A stretch of DNA of 64,000 bases from CAVVSD01 sp963757125 (lineage in GTDB: Bacteria; Actinomycetota; Thermoleophilia; Solirubrobacterales; Solirubrobacteraceae), in contig CAVWQP010000009.1 in NCBI GenBank assembly GCA_963757125.1, positions 1,922,001-1,986,000 of the forward strand, in the 5' to 3' direction. Below the pieces are notes generated by a model. It ran no database searches. It was not told where the DNA came from and saw only the letters and a program-made list of their open reading frames with translations. The position numbers were made by a program, and so were the translations under genes. Shown in pieces: positions 53,490-62,314 of the stretch (position 1 is the stretch's first letter; the number at the start of each line of letters is the position of its first letter).

Positions 53490-56114
53490 TCAGCTGACGC
53501 CGAGGGCCGACGCGATCGCGGCGCGCGCGGCGTCGAGCGCCTCGGGCAGCTTCGCGGGCTCGCGACCGCCGGCCTGGGCGATCGTGTCGCGCCCGCCACC
53601 GCCACCGCCGACGACGCCCGCGGCGACCTTCACGACGTCGCCCGCCTTCACGCCGCGCGACACCAGGGCGGGCGTCACCGCCGCGACGAGGTGCACGCGC
53701 TCGTCGGACGTCGTGCCGAGCACCACAGCGCCCTGCTCGCCCAGCTGGCCCTTGATCTTGTCCGCCGCGTCGACGAGCGCCTTGACGTCGCCGATCTCGA
53801 CCGACTGGATCACGACGCGGGCACCGTCCAGCGCCTCGCCGCGCGAGGCGAGGTCGGCGACGTCCAGGCCGCCGCCGGACGACGCCTTGGCTGCCTGCTT
53901 GGCGCGCTGCTGCAGCGCCTCGATGGCCTCCGGCACGCGGTCGGGCTGCGTCCGCAGCGCCCGCGCCGCCTCGTGCAGCAGCGCGTCGTGCGTGCGGGCG
54001 TGCGCGACCGCCTCCGGCCCAGTGATCGCCTCGATGCGGCGCACGTTGGCGGCGCTGGATCCCTCGCTCGTGACCTTGAGCAGCCCGATCTCCGCCGTCG
54101 AGCGGACATGCGTGCCGCCGCACAGCTCGCGCGACCAGGAGCCGTCGCCGATCTCCACCATGCGCACGATGTCGCCGTACTTCTCGCCGAACAGCGCGGT
54201 GGCGCCGAGCGCCTTCGCCTCGTCGAGCGTCGTGACGATCGGCCGGACGGGGTCGTTGCCGGTGATCCAGGCGTTGACCTGGTCCTCGACAGCACGGACG
54301 TCCTCGTCGGTCAGGCGCGTGCCGTGCGTGAAGTCGAAGCGCAGCTTGTCCGGCCCCACGTAGGAGCCCGCCTGGCGGACGTGCGACCCCAGGCGCGCCC
54401 GCAGGGCGGCGTGCAGCAGGTGCGTCGCCGTGTGGTTCGCGGCGGTCGCGTGGCGCGCCTTGCGGTCCACGCGGGCCACGACCCGCTCCCCCGGCTTCAG
54501 CGAGCCCGCGATCGGCTCGACGACGACCGCCTGGTCGTCGCCCAGGCGCAGGACGTCGACGACCTGCGCGCGGCAGTCGCCGTCCTCGCACTCGATCGTC
54601 CCGCCGTCCGCGACCTGGCCGCCGCCGGTCGCGTAGAACGGCGACTCCGCGAGCTTGATGATCATCGACGACCCGTCCGCCTCCACCACGCCGACCGTCG
54701 TGCGCTGCTCGAGCGCCTCGTAGCCGGTGAAGTCGGTCTGCGCCGAGGTCTTGGCCAGGTCGGTCGCCCGCGCCCGCAGGTCGCCGCTGAGCGACGACCC
54801 CGCGCGGCCGCCGGCGCGCGCACGCGCCCGCTGCTGCTCCATGAGCGAGTCGAAGCCCTCGGTGTCGACCTCCAGGCCCTGCTCGAGCGCGAGCTCGCGG
54901 GTGACCTCGAAGGGGAAGCCGAACGTGTCGTGCAGGCGGAACGCGTCCTCCGCGGGGATCGACCCGTCCTCAAGGGAGCGCGCGATGACCTCCTCGAGCA
55001 GCTTGCTGCCCTGCTCGAGCGTGCGGCCGAAGCCCTCCTCCTCCGCCTTCACCCAGCGGTTGACGAGGTCGCGCTCGGCCACGAGCTCCGGGTACGCGGC
55101 GCCCATGACGTCGATCACGACGTCGACGAAGCGCGGCATGAAGCCGGGCTCGATGCCGATGTGATGGCCCTGCTGGATCGCCCGGCGCATGACCCGGCGC
55201 AGGATGTAGCCGCGGTCCTCGTTGGACGGCACGACGCCGTCGGCGATGAGGAACGTCATCGCCCGCGAGTGGTCGGCCAGGATGCGCAGCGCCCGCTCCT
55301 CGGGCTCGGCGTGCGGCGACAGCTCCCGGCCCAGCGCCATGAGCGGCGCGAACTGGTCGGTCTCGAAGATCGTCGGCGCGCCCTGCTGGATGAGCGCCAT
55401 GCGGTTCAGGCCCAGGCCGGTGTCGATGTTCTGGTTCGGCAGCGGCGTGAGGGTGCCGATCGGATCCTGGTTGAACTGCATGAACACGAGGTTCCAGTAC
55501 TCGAGGAAGCGCTCGTTCTCACCGCCGGGGAGGTCCTCCGGGGAACCGAACGAGACCCCGCGATCCAGGTAGAGCTCCGAGCACGGGCCGCACGGCCCGG
55601 TCGGGCCCGCCTGCCAGAAGTTCTCCGACCGCGGACACAGCACGATGCGCTCGCGCGGCACGCCGACGGACTCCCAGGCCGCGATCGCCTCCTCGTCGGG
55701 GCCGAGACCCAGCTCCTCGTCGCCCTCGAAGACCGTGATCCAGATGTCCCCTGCCTTGAACCCGAAGCCGTCCAGCGAGAGCTGCCACGCCTGCTCGACC
55801 GCGCCCTGCTTGAAGTAGTCGCCCAGGGAGAAGTTGCCCAGCATCTCGAAGAACGTCAGGTGGCGCGCCGTGTTGCCGACGTTCTCGATGTCGGTCGTGC
55901 GGAAGCACTTCTGACACGACGTCAGGCGGTTGTGCGGCGGGCGCTCCTGGCCGAGGAAGTACGGCTTGAGCGGGTGCATCCCCGCGGTCGTGAGCAGGAC
56001 CGACGGGTCGTAGTCTGCCGGGACGAGCGAGCCCGATGCGCGCCGCATGTGGCCGCGCTGCTCGAAGAAGGAGAGGTAGGTCTCCCGGATCTCATCGCTC
56101 GTTAGACCGGTCAT
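53490..56114 (-). CDS. alaS: Alanyl-tRNA synthetase
   Basis: An 874-residue class II synthetase of normal length. The N-terminal catalytic core begins TSDEIRETYLSFFEQRGH and contains HLTFFEMLGNFSLGDYF and GLGLNRMALI. The editing domain has zinc ligands in ANHTATHLLHAAL and ELCGGTHVRST. The C-terminal DHHA1-type oligomerisation domain ends with a Gly-rich segment (VVGGGGGGRDTIAQAGG). It charges tRNA(Ala) and clears mischarged Ser and Gly. It is the first gene of the alaS-ruvX-ABM unit, 24 bases after the GGDEF gene. Confidence 0.95.
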   Translation of the reverse strand: MTGLTSDEIRETYLSFFEQRGHMRRASGSLVPADYDPSVLLTTAGMHPLKPYFLGQERPPHNRLTSCQKCFRTTDIENVGNTARHLTFFEMLGNFSLGDYFKQGAVEQAWQLSLDGFGFKAGDIWITVFEGDEELGLGPDEEAIAAWESVGVPRERIVLCPRSENFWQAGPTGPCGPCSELYLDRGVSFGSPEDLPGGENERFLEYWNLVFMQFNQDPIGTLTPLPNQNIDTGLGLNRMALIQQGAPTIFETDQFAPLMALGRELSPHAEPEERALRILADHSRAMTFLIADGVVPSNEDRGYILRRVMRRAIQQGHHIGIEPGFMPRFVDVVIDVMGAAYPELVAERDLVNRWVKAEEEGFGRTLEQGSKLLEEVIARSLEDGSIPAEDAFRLHDTFGFPFEVTRELALEQGLEVDTEGFDSLMEQQRARARAGGRAGSSLSGDLRARATDLAKTSAQTDFTGYEALEQRTTVGVVEADGSSMIIKLAESPFYATGGGQVADGGTIECEDGDCRAQVVDVLRLGDDQAVVVEPIAGSLKPGERVVARVDRKARHATAANHTATHLLHAALRARLGSHVRQAGSYVGPDKLRFDFTHGTRLTDEDVRAVEDQVNAWITGNDPVRPIVTTLDEAKALGATALFGEKYGDIVRMVEIGDGSWSRELCGGTHVRSTAEIGLLKVTSEGSSAANVRRIEAITGPEAVAHARTHDALLHEAARALRTQPDRVPEAIEALQQRAKQAAKASSGGGLDVADLASRGEALDGARVVIQSVEIGDVKALVDAADKIKGQLGEQGAVVLGTTSDERVHLVAAVTPALVSRGVKAGDVVKVAAGVVGGGGGGRDTIAQAGGREPAKLPEALDAARAAIASALGVS

Positions 56115-56138
56115 GCCGGTTGAGGATACGGCCCGGGT

Positions 56139-57665
56139 TCAGGCAGGAGCCGGGGCCTCGCCCGCGAGCTCGCAGCGGTTCTTGCCCGCCGCCTTCGCGC
56201 GGTACAGCGCCTCGTCGGCGGCGCGGCGCAGCCCGTCCCCGTCGACGGCGTCGACCGGCCACGCGGCGAGGCCGGCGCTGACGGTCACGCCGCGGTCGGG
56301 CAGCACGTGAAGCGCCGCGACCGCGACCCGCAGGCGCTCGGCGACCAAGAGCGCCTCCTCGGCGCCCGCGCCGGGCGTGAGCAGCGCGAACTCCTCGCCG
56401 CCGACGCGGGCGAAGGTATCCCCCGGCCGCACGACCTCGCGACCACACGCGGCGACGCGGCGCAGCACCTCGTCGCCGGCGTCGTGGCCGTGCACGTCGT
56501 TGATCGACTTGAAGTCGTCGATGTCGAGCATCGTGAGCGAGAGCCGGCCGCCCTCGCGGCGGGCGCGCAGCAGCTCACGGGTCAGCGCGTCCTGCAGCAC
56601 GCGCCGGTTGTAGATGCCGGTCAGCGGATCGCGCAGGGCCTGGTGGGTCTTCTCCGTGTAGTCGCGGATGTGGCTGAGACCGACGGCAAGCTGGTCGCCC
56701 AGCACGCCGACGAGCCGCATCGTCTCCGGAGCGAACGGCTCCTCGCGCCCGACCAGCATCACGCTGCCGAGCTGCTCATCGCGCACGACGAGCGGCAGGC
56801 CGACGGCGAACGGGTCCCCGTCGGGGACCGTGGCGCCGGGCGGCAGCGTGTGGCGGTCGCCGGCGAGCTCGATGTGGACGCTGCGGGCGTCGGAGACGCG
56901 CATCAGGACCTGCAGCGCGCGCTCGACGAGCGGTCGCTCACCGCGCATCCGGGTCACGGCGTCGGCGAGATCGGTGAGCGCGGCGAGCTCCGCGTTGCGC
57001 CTGAGCATCTCGCGGCGCAAGTCGCGCTCGCGGGCGATCGCCCGGTGGCGGTCGCCGAGGATCCAGTTCTGGCGCACGAAGGCCAGCGCCCCGGCGACGG
57101 ACCAGGCCGCGCCCCAGACGCAGATCGCGAGCGTCGATGCGCCGCCCACGACGAGCAGCACTGCCAGCGACGCCGGGAAGATCGTCAGGGACGCGACCGG
57201 CGCGAGCAGCTTGCGGACCGGCGCGTCGGGGTCGTCGAGGTCCGCGCGGGGGCGGTCGTGCGGCAGGAGCCGCACGGCATCGAGCATCGCGACGAGGGCG
57301 AGCCCGACGGCGACGTACCGCAACGTCCCCCCTGCCGCCACGCCCGCCGCCAGGATCCCGTAGCCGAGCGCCAGGCGGACGACCGCGGGACGCGCTCCCA
57401 TCGCGCGACAGCCGAGCGCCATCCCCAGAACACCGCCGCCGGCGGCGAGCAGGCCGGCGGTCGCCAGCGACAGCGGCGGACCGTCCAGCGCCGGGAGGAT
57501 CGCGAAGCCCGCGACGACCGTCGCGATCGCCAGGCCGAGCAGCGCGCCGTCGAAGACCTGCTCGCCGCGCGCCTCGGCCAGCGCGCCGCGCAGCGCCGCG
57601 AGCGCGACGACCGCCAGCGTCGCGGACGCCAGGAGCACGAGGATCGTTGCCGCGGATGGCGTCAC
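56139..57665 (-). CDS. Membrane GAF-GGDEF diguanylate cyclase
   Basis: A 508-residue protein: six or more helices in residues 5-205, a GAF-like domain (about 230-335) and a GGDEF domain (about 345-505). The active-site signature is FARVGGEEFALL near residue 422. An inhibitory site RPGD lies five residues before GGEEF, so product feedback should be present. It synthesises c-di-GMP at the membrane. It follows mnmA by 87 bases and precedes alaS by 24. Confidence 0.9.
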   Translation of the reverse strand: MTPSAATILVLLASATLAVVALAALRGALAEARGEQVFDGALLGLAIATVVAGFAILPALDGPPLSLATAGLLAAGGGVLGMALGCRAMGARPAVVRLALGYGILAAGVAAGGTLRYVAVGLALVAMLDAVRLLPHDRPRADLDDPDAPVRKLLAPVASLTIFPASLAVLLVVGGASTLAICVWGAAWSVAGALAFVRQNWILGDRHRAIARERDLRREMLRRNAELAALTDLADAVTRMRGERPLVERALQVLMRVSDARSVHIELAGDRHTLPPGATVPDGDPFAVGLPLVVRDEQLGSVMLVGREEPFAPETMRLVGVLGDQLAVGLSHIRDYTEKTHQALRDPLTGIYNRRVLQDALTRELLRARREGGRLSLTMLDIDDFKSINDVHGHDAGDEVLRRVAACGREVVRPGDTFARVGGEEFALLTPGAGAEEALLVAERLRVAVAALHVLPDRGVTVSAGLAAWPVDAVDGDGLRRAADEALYRAKAAGKNRCELAGEAPAPA

Positions 57666-57710
57666 CCGACGGCCATCGGCACTCCGGAGGGCGCCCGCCA
57701 GCCCTGCGGC

Positions 57711-57727
57711 CGGATCTACGGGATCCG
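57711..57727 (-). terminator. Short hairpin after mnmA
   Basis: CGGATC and GATCCG with a 5-base loop lie 26 bases beyond the mnmA stop, between it and the GGDEF gene. No U-tract. It is a weak terminator at best. Confidence 0.3.
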
Positions 57728-57752
57728 TCCGGTCCGCTTGCTGACGGCGCGA

Positions 57753-59141
57753 TCAGGCGATCGTCGCGGTGCCGACGACCACGTCGCCGGCCAGGAAGAC
57801 GGCCGTCTGGCCCGGCGCGGCGCCGTCGACCGGCTCGGCGAGACGGACCTCGTCGCCCTTCACGCTGCACGCCACCGGGAGCGTCCGGTAGCGCAGCTTC
57901 ACGGCCTCCGGCTCGGCCTGCAGGCGCAGATCCCGCACGCGGACGGCCGACGTCGCCAGGTCCTCGCGCGAGCCGACGGTCACCGTGTTGCGGTCCGCGT
58001 CCTTGCCGAGCACATAGCGCGGCTCCCCCGTCGCGATGCCCAGGCCGCGGCGCTGGCCGACGGTGAAGTGGTGCTGGCCGCGGTGGCGGCCGACGACGAC
58101 GCCGTCGCCGTCGACGAGGTCGCCGGGGCGATCCTCGATCGCGCCGTGCCGGGCGAGGAACGCGGCCCGCGTCGTCCCCGCCAGGAAGCAGAGGTCCTGG
58201 GAGTCGGGCTTGTCGGCGACCGGCAGCCCGGCGCGGGCGGCGAGCGCGCGCACCTCGCCCTTCTCCAGGTCGCCGAGCGGGAACCGCAGCCGCGCGAGCG
58301 TCGACGCCGGCGTCGCGGCGAGCATGTAGGTCTGGTCCTTGTCGCGGTCCTCGGCGAGCTGCAGGCGCCCGTCGCGCAGCCGCGCGTAGTGCCCCGTGGC
58401 GAGCGAGGCGGCACCGAGCCGGTCGGCGAACGCGACCATCGCGTCGAGCCGGACGCTGCCGTTGCAGCGCACGCACGGGTTCGGCGTCACTCCGGCGGCG
58501 TGGCCGGCGAGCCAGGGCTCCACGACGCCGGCGCGGAACTCCTCGCGCAGGTCCAGCGTGAAGTGCGGCAGGCCCATGTCGTGCGCCAGCGAGCGCGCGA
58601 CCCGGACCGCGGCGGCCGAGCAGCACGAGCGCTCGGCGTCGTTGGCGGGGTCCGCCCACAGCTCGAGCGTGACCGCGGCGACCTGCCCGGCGGCCTCGAC
58701 GGTCAGGAGCGCGGCCACCGCGCTGTCGACGCCGCCGCTCATGGCGACGAGGACCCTGTCCTCGCTGGCCGGCACGGCGGCGTCCGCGCGTACGGCCTCG
58801 CCGAGCGCCCGGTGCAGCGCGTCGGACGCGAGGTCCGCGGCGTGCAGCTTGCCGGGGCTCAGCCCGCCCAGCTCGGCCGCGATGGCGCGTGCGCCGACGC
58901 GGGCGGCGTCGAGGACGTGGGCCCCGTCGACGAGCTCGATCGCCGCGGATGCCGCGGCCTGCGCGGCGCCGCAGCCGGACGCGTCGAAGGTGGCCTGCGC
59001 GACGCGGTCCTCCTCGACGCGGAGGGAGATCCGGACGAGGTCGCCGCAGGCGGCGCCACCCGCGGCCCCGTCGTGCGCGCCGGACGGCGACGCACCACGG
59101 TTGCGCGGATGGCGCAGGTGATCCTCGAAGCGCTCGTCCAC
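57753..59141 (-). CDS. mnmA: IscU-like scaffold domain fused to tRNA 2-thiouridylase MnmA
   Basis: A 462-residue fusion. Residues 1-115 are IscU/NifU-like: HPRNRG (11-16), Cys32-Gly-Asp34, SGCGAAQAAASA with Cys57, and KLHAADLASDAL, where the usual third cysteine is Ala101 although the preceding His100 is kept. Residues about 127-462 are MnmA: PP-loop MSGGVDS (134-140), first cysteine motif TPNPCVRCN, GHYARL, second catalytic Cys in DSQDLCFLAG and HFTVGQRRGLGI. MnmA puts sulfur on U34 of Lys, Glu and Gln tRNAs. The fused scaffold could pass sulfur or a cluster to the thiolase in cis (inference). It starts 10 bases after the sensor-domain gene. Confidence 0.9.
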   Translation of the reverse strand: MDERFEDHLRHPRNRGASPSGAHDGAAGGAACGDLVRISLRVEEDRVAQATFDASGCGAAQAAASAAIELVDGAHVLDAARVGARAIAAELGGLSPGKLHAADLASDALHRALGEAVRADAAVPASEDRVLVAMSGGVDSAVAALLTVEAAGQVAAVTLELWADPANDAERSCCSAAAVRVARSLAHDMGLPHFTLDLREEFRAGVVEPWLAGHAAGVTPNPCVRCNGSVRLDAMVAFADRLGAASLATGHYARLRDGRLQLAEDRDKDQTYMLAATPASTLARLRFPLGDLEKGEVRALAARAGLPVADKPDSQDLCFLAGTTRAAFLARHGAIEDRPGDLVDGDGVVVGRHRGQHHFTVGQRRGLGIATGEPRYVLGKDADRNTVTVGSREDLATSAVRVRDLRLQAEPEAVKLRYRTLPVACSVKGDEVRLAEPVDGAAPGQTAVFLAGDVVVGTATIA

Positions 59142-59151
59142 GCCCCGGAGT

Positions 59152-59796
59152 CTAGGACCGGGACTGCTCCCCGATGGCGAACGCGGTGGCCTTCGCCTGG
59201 CCGAGGGCGGTGCCGCGGCAGATCGCGATCGCGACCGGCACGAGCACGAGGCCGATGAACGCGCGCAGGATCGTCCACCCCGGGGAGGTGCTGTCGAGCA
59301 GCGGGATGGTGTCGTCGGCGTCGTCGGGCAGCGCCCAGTACCAGAGCGGCGAGGTGAGCATGCCCAGCGCGGTGCTCCAGACGGTGACGGCGATGCTGAA
59401 CGTCGCGACGGTGATCGGCATGAGCAGCGCGGACCACACGAGGTCGCGCCAGGCGCCGGGGTCGCTGACGATGGCCTTCGTGGTGTCCCAGACGCCGTCG
59501 CGCTTCCAGGTCCGCTCAGGAGCGGCGATGGGCCGGCCCAGGACGTAGGCGGCGCGGGCGCGCTCGACGGCCGCGAAGGCGCGGCACGCGACGAGCGTGA
59601 GCAGCAGGACCGGGATGCCCAGGAGCGTGATGAGCAGTCCGGCGGCGAGCGAGACGCCCGTGACGGCGACCGTGAAGGTCACGATGCCGATCGGCAGGCC
59701 GAGGATGAGATACGCGAAGTCGCTCGCGAAGACGCTCGGCCGCAGCATGTGCGGCAGCGCCGGTCGGGACGAAGGTGCGGCGGTGAGCGTGGTCAT
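59152..59796 (-). CDS. Membrane sensor-domain protein (putative sensor, PF13796-like)
   Basis: A protein of about 214 residues with four helices in two pairs (FASDFAYLILGLPIGIVTFT ... AAGLLITLLGIPVLLLTLVA; then DLVWSALLMPITVATFSIAV and ILRAFIGLVLVPVAIAICRG). This is the putative sensor domain often fused to actinobacterial histidine kinases. Here it is a separate gene downstream of a kinase-regulator pair. ATG 59796 (MTTLTAAP) is chosen; ATG 59805 or the GTG at 59817 are alternatives. Confidence 0.72.
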   Translation of the reverse strand: MTTLTAAPSSRPALPHMLRPSVFASDFAYLILGLPIGIVTFTVAVTGVSLAAGLLITLLGIPVLLLTLVACRAFAAVERARAAYVLGRPIAAPERTWKRDGVWDTTKAIVSDPGAWRDLVWSALLMPITVATFSIAVTVWSTALGMLTSPLWYWALPDDADDTIPLLDSTSPGWTILRAFIGLVLVPVAIAICRGTALGQAKATAFAIGEQSRS

Positions 59797-59860
59797 GGGC
59801 AGCATGCTGCGCCACACGGCCCGGCACGCCCAGACGGGCCCACCACCGTCCGTACGGGGG

Positions 59861-60520
59861 CTATCCCCCCGCCTGGAGGAACGTCAGAACGGCCAGGACG
59901 CGGCGGTGGTCGTCGTCGCTGGCGGGCAGGTCGAGCTTGCCGAAGATGTTCGAGATGTGCTTCTCCACCGCGCCCGGGCGGACCACCATGCTGCGCGCGA
60001 TCGCAGCGTTCGTGCGGCCCTCGGCCATGAGCTCGAGCACCTCGCGCTCGCGCGGCGTCAGCGTCTCCAGCGCGCCGCCGCCCGCGCCGCCGCGGCGCGT
60101 GTCGACGAGCTGCGCGACCACCTCGCGATCCAGCGCGGTGCCGCCGGCGGCGACCCGCTCGAGCGCGTCGATGAACGCGCGCACGTCCCCCACGCGCTCC
60201 TTCAGCAGGTAGCCGACGCCGCCCTGCCCCTCCGCGAGCAGCTCGGCCGTGTAGACCGGCTCGACGTACTGGGACAGGATCAGGACCGCGAGCCCCGGGT
60301 GCCGGCGCCGGGCCTCGATCGCCGCACGCAGCCCCTCGTCGGTGAAGCTCGGCGGCAGGCGCACGTCGACGATCGCGAGGTCCGGCTTGTGGCCGGAGAT
60401 GACGCGCAGGAGCCCGTCGCCGTCCTCCGCCTGCGCCACGACCTCCACGTCGCGCTCGCGCAGGAGGGCGACGATGCCCTCGCGCAGCAGCGCGTTGTCC
60501 TCGACGATCACGACCCGCAC
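59861..60520 (-). CDS. NarL/LuxR-family response regulator
   Basis: A 219-residue regulator. Receiver: VVIVEDNALLREGIVALLRE, phospho-Asp in LAIVDVRLPPS, switch residues LILSQYVEP and GYLLKERVGD. The LuxR helix-turn-helix (about 150-210) reads LTPREREVLELMAEGRTNAA and VVRPGAVEKHISNIFGKL. It overlaps the kinase gene by 13 bases and is its likely partner. Targets may include the adjacent sensor-domain gene. Confidence 0.92.
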   Translation of the reverse strand: MRVVIVEDNALLREGIVALLRERDVEVVAQAEDGDGLLRVISGHKPDLAIVDVRLPPSFTDEGLRAAIEARRRHPGLAVLILSQYVEPVYTAELLAEGQGGVGYLLKERVGDVRAFIDALERVAAGGTALDREVVAQLVDTRRGGAGGGALETLTPREREVLELMAEGRTNAAIARSMVVRPGAVEKHISNIFGKLDLPASDDDHRRVLAVLTFLQAGG

Positions 60521-61551
60521 GGCAGCACCGCCCTGATCGTCGTCCCGCCCGGCCCGGTGTCGATCTCCAGCTCGCCGTCGAGCGCCTCGACGCGGTGCTT
60601 GAGCCCCGTGAGCCCCGATCCCGCGGGATCCGCTCCGCCCGGCCCGTCGTCGCTGATCTCCACGACCACGCGGTCCGCGTCGCCGTCCACGGCGACCCTG
60701 GCGCCCGCGCCGCCGCCGTGCTTGGCGACGTTCGTGATCCCCTCCGCCGCGACGAAGTACGCCGACGTCTCCACGACCGGCGGCGGGCGGCGCGTGAGAT
60801 GCACGTCGACGGTGACCGGGATGAGCGAGCGCTCCGCGAGCGACTCGATCGCCGCCTTCAGGCCGCGATCGGCCAGGACCGGCGGAGCGATGCCCCTCGC
60901 GAGGTCGCGCAGCTCGCCGATCGCGGCGCTCGCCTCCTCGCGGGCGCGGCGCACGAGGGCGGCGACCTCGGGCCGGTCCTCCAGGCGCTCCTCGGCCCGG
61001 CCCATGAGCATGCTGAGCGCGACGAGCCGCGCCTGGGCGCCGTCGTGGAGGTCGCGCTCGATGCGGCGCAGCTCCGCGGCCTGCACGTCGAGGGCGCCGC
61101 GCCGGGTGCGGGTCAGCTCGTCGACGCGCTCGACGAGCTCACGCTCGCGCGCCTGGGGCAGCCGCTCGCGGTTGACGATGATCCCGTGCGCCCCGAGCGC
61201 CAGCGCGAGCCCGAAGAGCGCCCAGGCCGGCCAGAAGGCCCCGAAGCCGGCAAGTGCCCAGGTCACGATGAGGATCGCGGCGAGGAGCCCGGTGATCTGG
61301 GCGTGGACGAGGAGCGCCTTCGCCCGCGCGGGCGGGCGGCGGCGCACGTCGAAGGCGAGCGCGTGGATCGCGAGCGGGATCGCGAGCGCGAACCAGACCC
61401 ACATGGGCCAGAACTCGCCGCCGCCGGCGGCGGCCCAGACGACCGCCACGAGGACGCAGAGCAGGATGCTCAGGGCCGCGTGGAGCGAGAGCGCCATGCC
61501 GGCGCTGCTGCGACGCGGCGGGGCGGTGCGGGTGTCGGGGACGGCGCTCAC
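60508..61551 (-). CDS. Membrane sensor histidine kinase (NarL type)
   Basis: A 347-residue kinase with four N-terminal helices in two pairs (about 20-75 and 85-130). HisKA_3 helix IERDLHDGAQARLVALSMLM contains the phospho-His near residue 168. The ATPase domain shows AEGITNVAKHGG, SDDGPGGADP and GSGLTGLKHRV. No extracytoplasmic sensor domain is present, so it may sense membrane state. The start is GTG (61551). Confidence 0.9.
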   Translation of the reverse strand: MSAVPDTRTAPPRRSSAGMALSLHAALSILLCVLVAVVWAAAGGGEFWPMWVWFALAIPLAIHALAFDVRRRPPARAKALLVHAQITGLLAAILIVTWALAGFGAFWPAWALFGLALALGAHGIIVNRERLPQARERELVERVDELTRTRRGALDVQAAELRRIERDLHDGAQARLVALSMLMGRAEERLEDRPEVAALVRRAREEASAAIGELRDLARGIAPPVLADRGLKAAIESLAERSLIPVTVDVHLTRRPPPVVETSAYFVAAEGITNVAKHGGGAGARVAVDGDADRVVVEISDDGPGGADPAGSGLTGLKHRVEALDGELEIDTGPGGTTIRAVLPCGS

Positions 61552-61584
61552 GCGCCGTCCATGATCCCACCCGTGTCTCGCGGA

Positions 61585-62247
61585 CTACTTGTCGGCGAGG
61601 GCCTCGCGCACCATCTGGTCGACCTCGGTGGGGTCGGTGAGCCCAGGGACGGTGCGGGCCTTGGCGTCGCGGGAGATGATGATCGTCGTCGGCGACTGGG
61701 CGACGTTGACGCCCTGCGTGACGCTCTCGTAGCGACCGACGTCCTTGACGTCGACCACGTGGACGGCGACCTTGCCGTCGCGGCGGTTCACGGACTCGAC
61801 AGCGTCGTGGGCGGCGCGGTCGTCCGCGCCGGTGCGATCCCAGAAGAGGAGGACGACGACCTTCTTGGCGTCCATGTCGGCGAGGACGGCTGCCTGCCCG
61901 TCGACCGGCTTGGGCTCGGCCTTGGTGGTCGCGGGCACCGGGGTGGCGGCCTTCTTCGCGGTCGCGTTCGGCGTTGCCTGGGTCGTCTCGCCCTTGGCGG
62001 GCGTGGTGGCCTTGGCGGGCGTCTCGGCGGTCGCCTTCTCCGTGTCGGCGGTCGCCGCCTCGGTGGCGGCGGTGGCCTTGTCGGTCGCGGCGGCGGCTGC
62101 GCGCGCCTTGTCGGCGACCCTCGCGGGTGCCGCGACCTGCTTGGTCGTCGACTCGACGGCACGTGGCCGGAGGAACATCATCCAGCTCGCGGCCAGGAGC
62201 ACCGTGGCGGCGAGAGCAATGAGCATGGGGCGGGAGACCTGGGCCAC
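61585..62247 (-). CDS. Membrane-anchored protein with Ala/Thr-rich linker and thioredoxin-like domain
   Basis: A 220-residue protein. The N-terminal anchor is PMLIALAATVLLAASWMMFL, followed by an Ala/Thr/Lys-rich linker (about 33-115) and a C-terminal domain (about 122-220) with KKVVVLLFWDRTGADDRAAH and VAQSPTTIIISRD. The order recalls a thioredoxin fold with a cis-Pro, but the CxxC motif is absent. The function is unknown. It is 33 bases upstream of the histidine kinase gene. Confidence 0.6.
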   Translation of the reverse strand: MAQVSRPMLIALAATVLLAASWMMFLRPRAVESTTKQVAAPARVADKARAAAAATDKATAATEAATADTEKATAETPAKATTPAKGETTQATPNATAKKAATPVPATTKAEPKPVDGQAAVLADMDAKKVVVLLFWDRTGADDRAAHDAVESVNRRDGKVAVHVVDVKDVGRYESVTQGVNVAQSPTTIIISRDAKARTVPGLTDPTEVDQMVREALADK

Positions 62248-62314
62248 GTTCCCTAGGTCGGCCGTCGGGCCCCAGGATTGAGGAGCCGTCGCGCAGGCTG
62301 GACGGAAGGCCGGG

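Noticed and set aside
56307..59258. A 983-codon plus-strand frame
   Set aside because: It is antisense to the GGDEF and mnmA genes, which have clear motifs; composition is Arg/His/Asp-rich without any domain.
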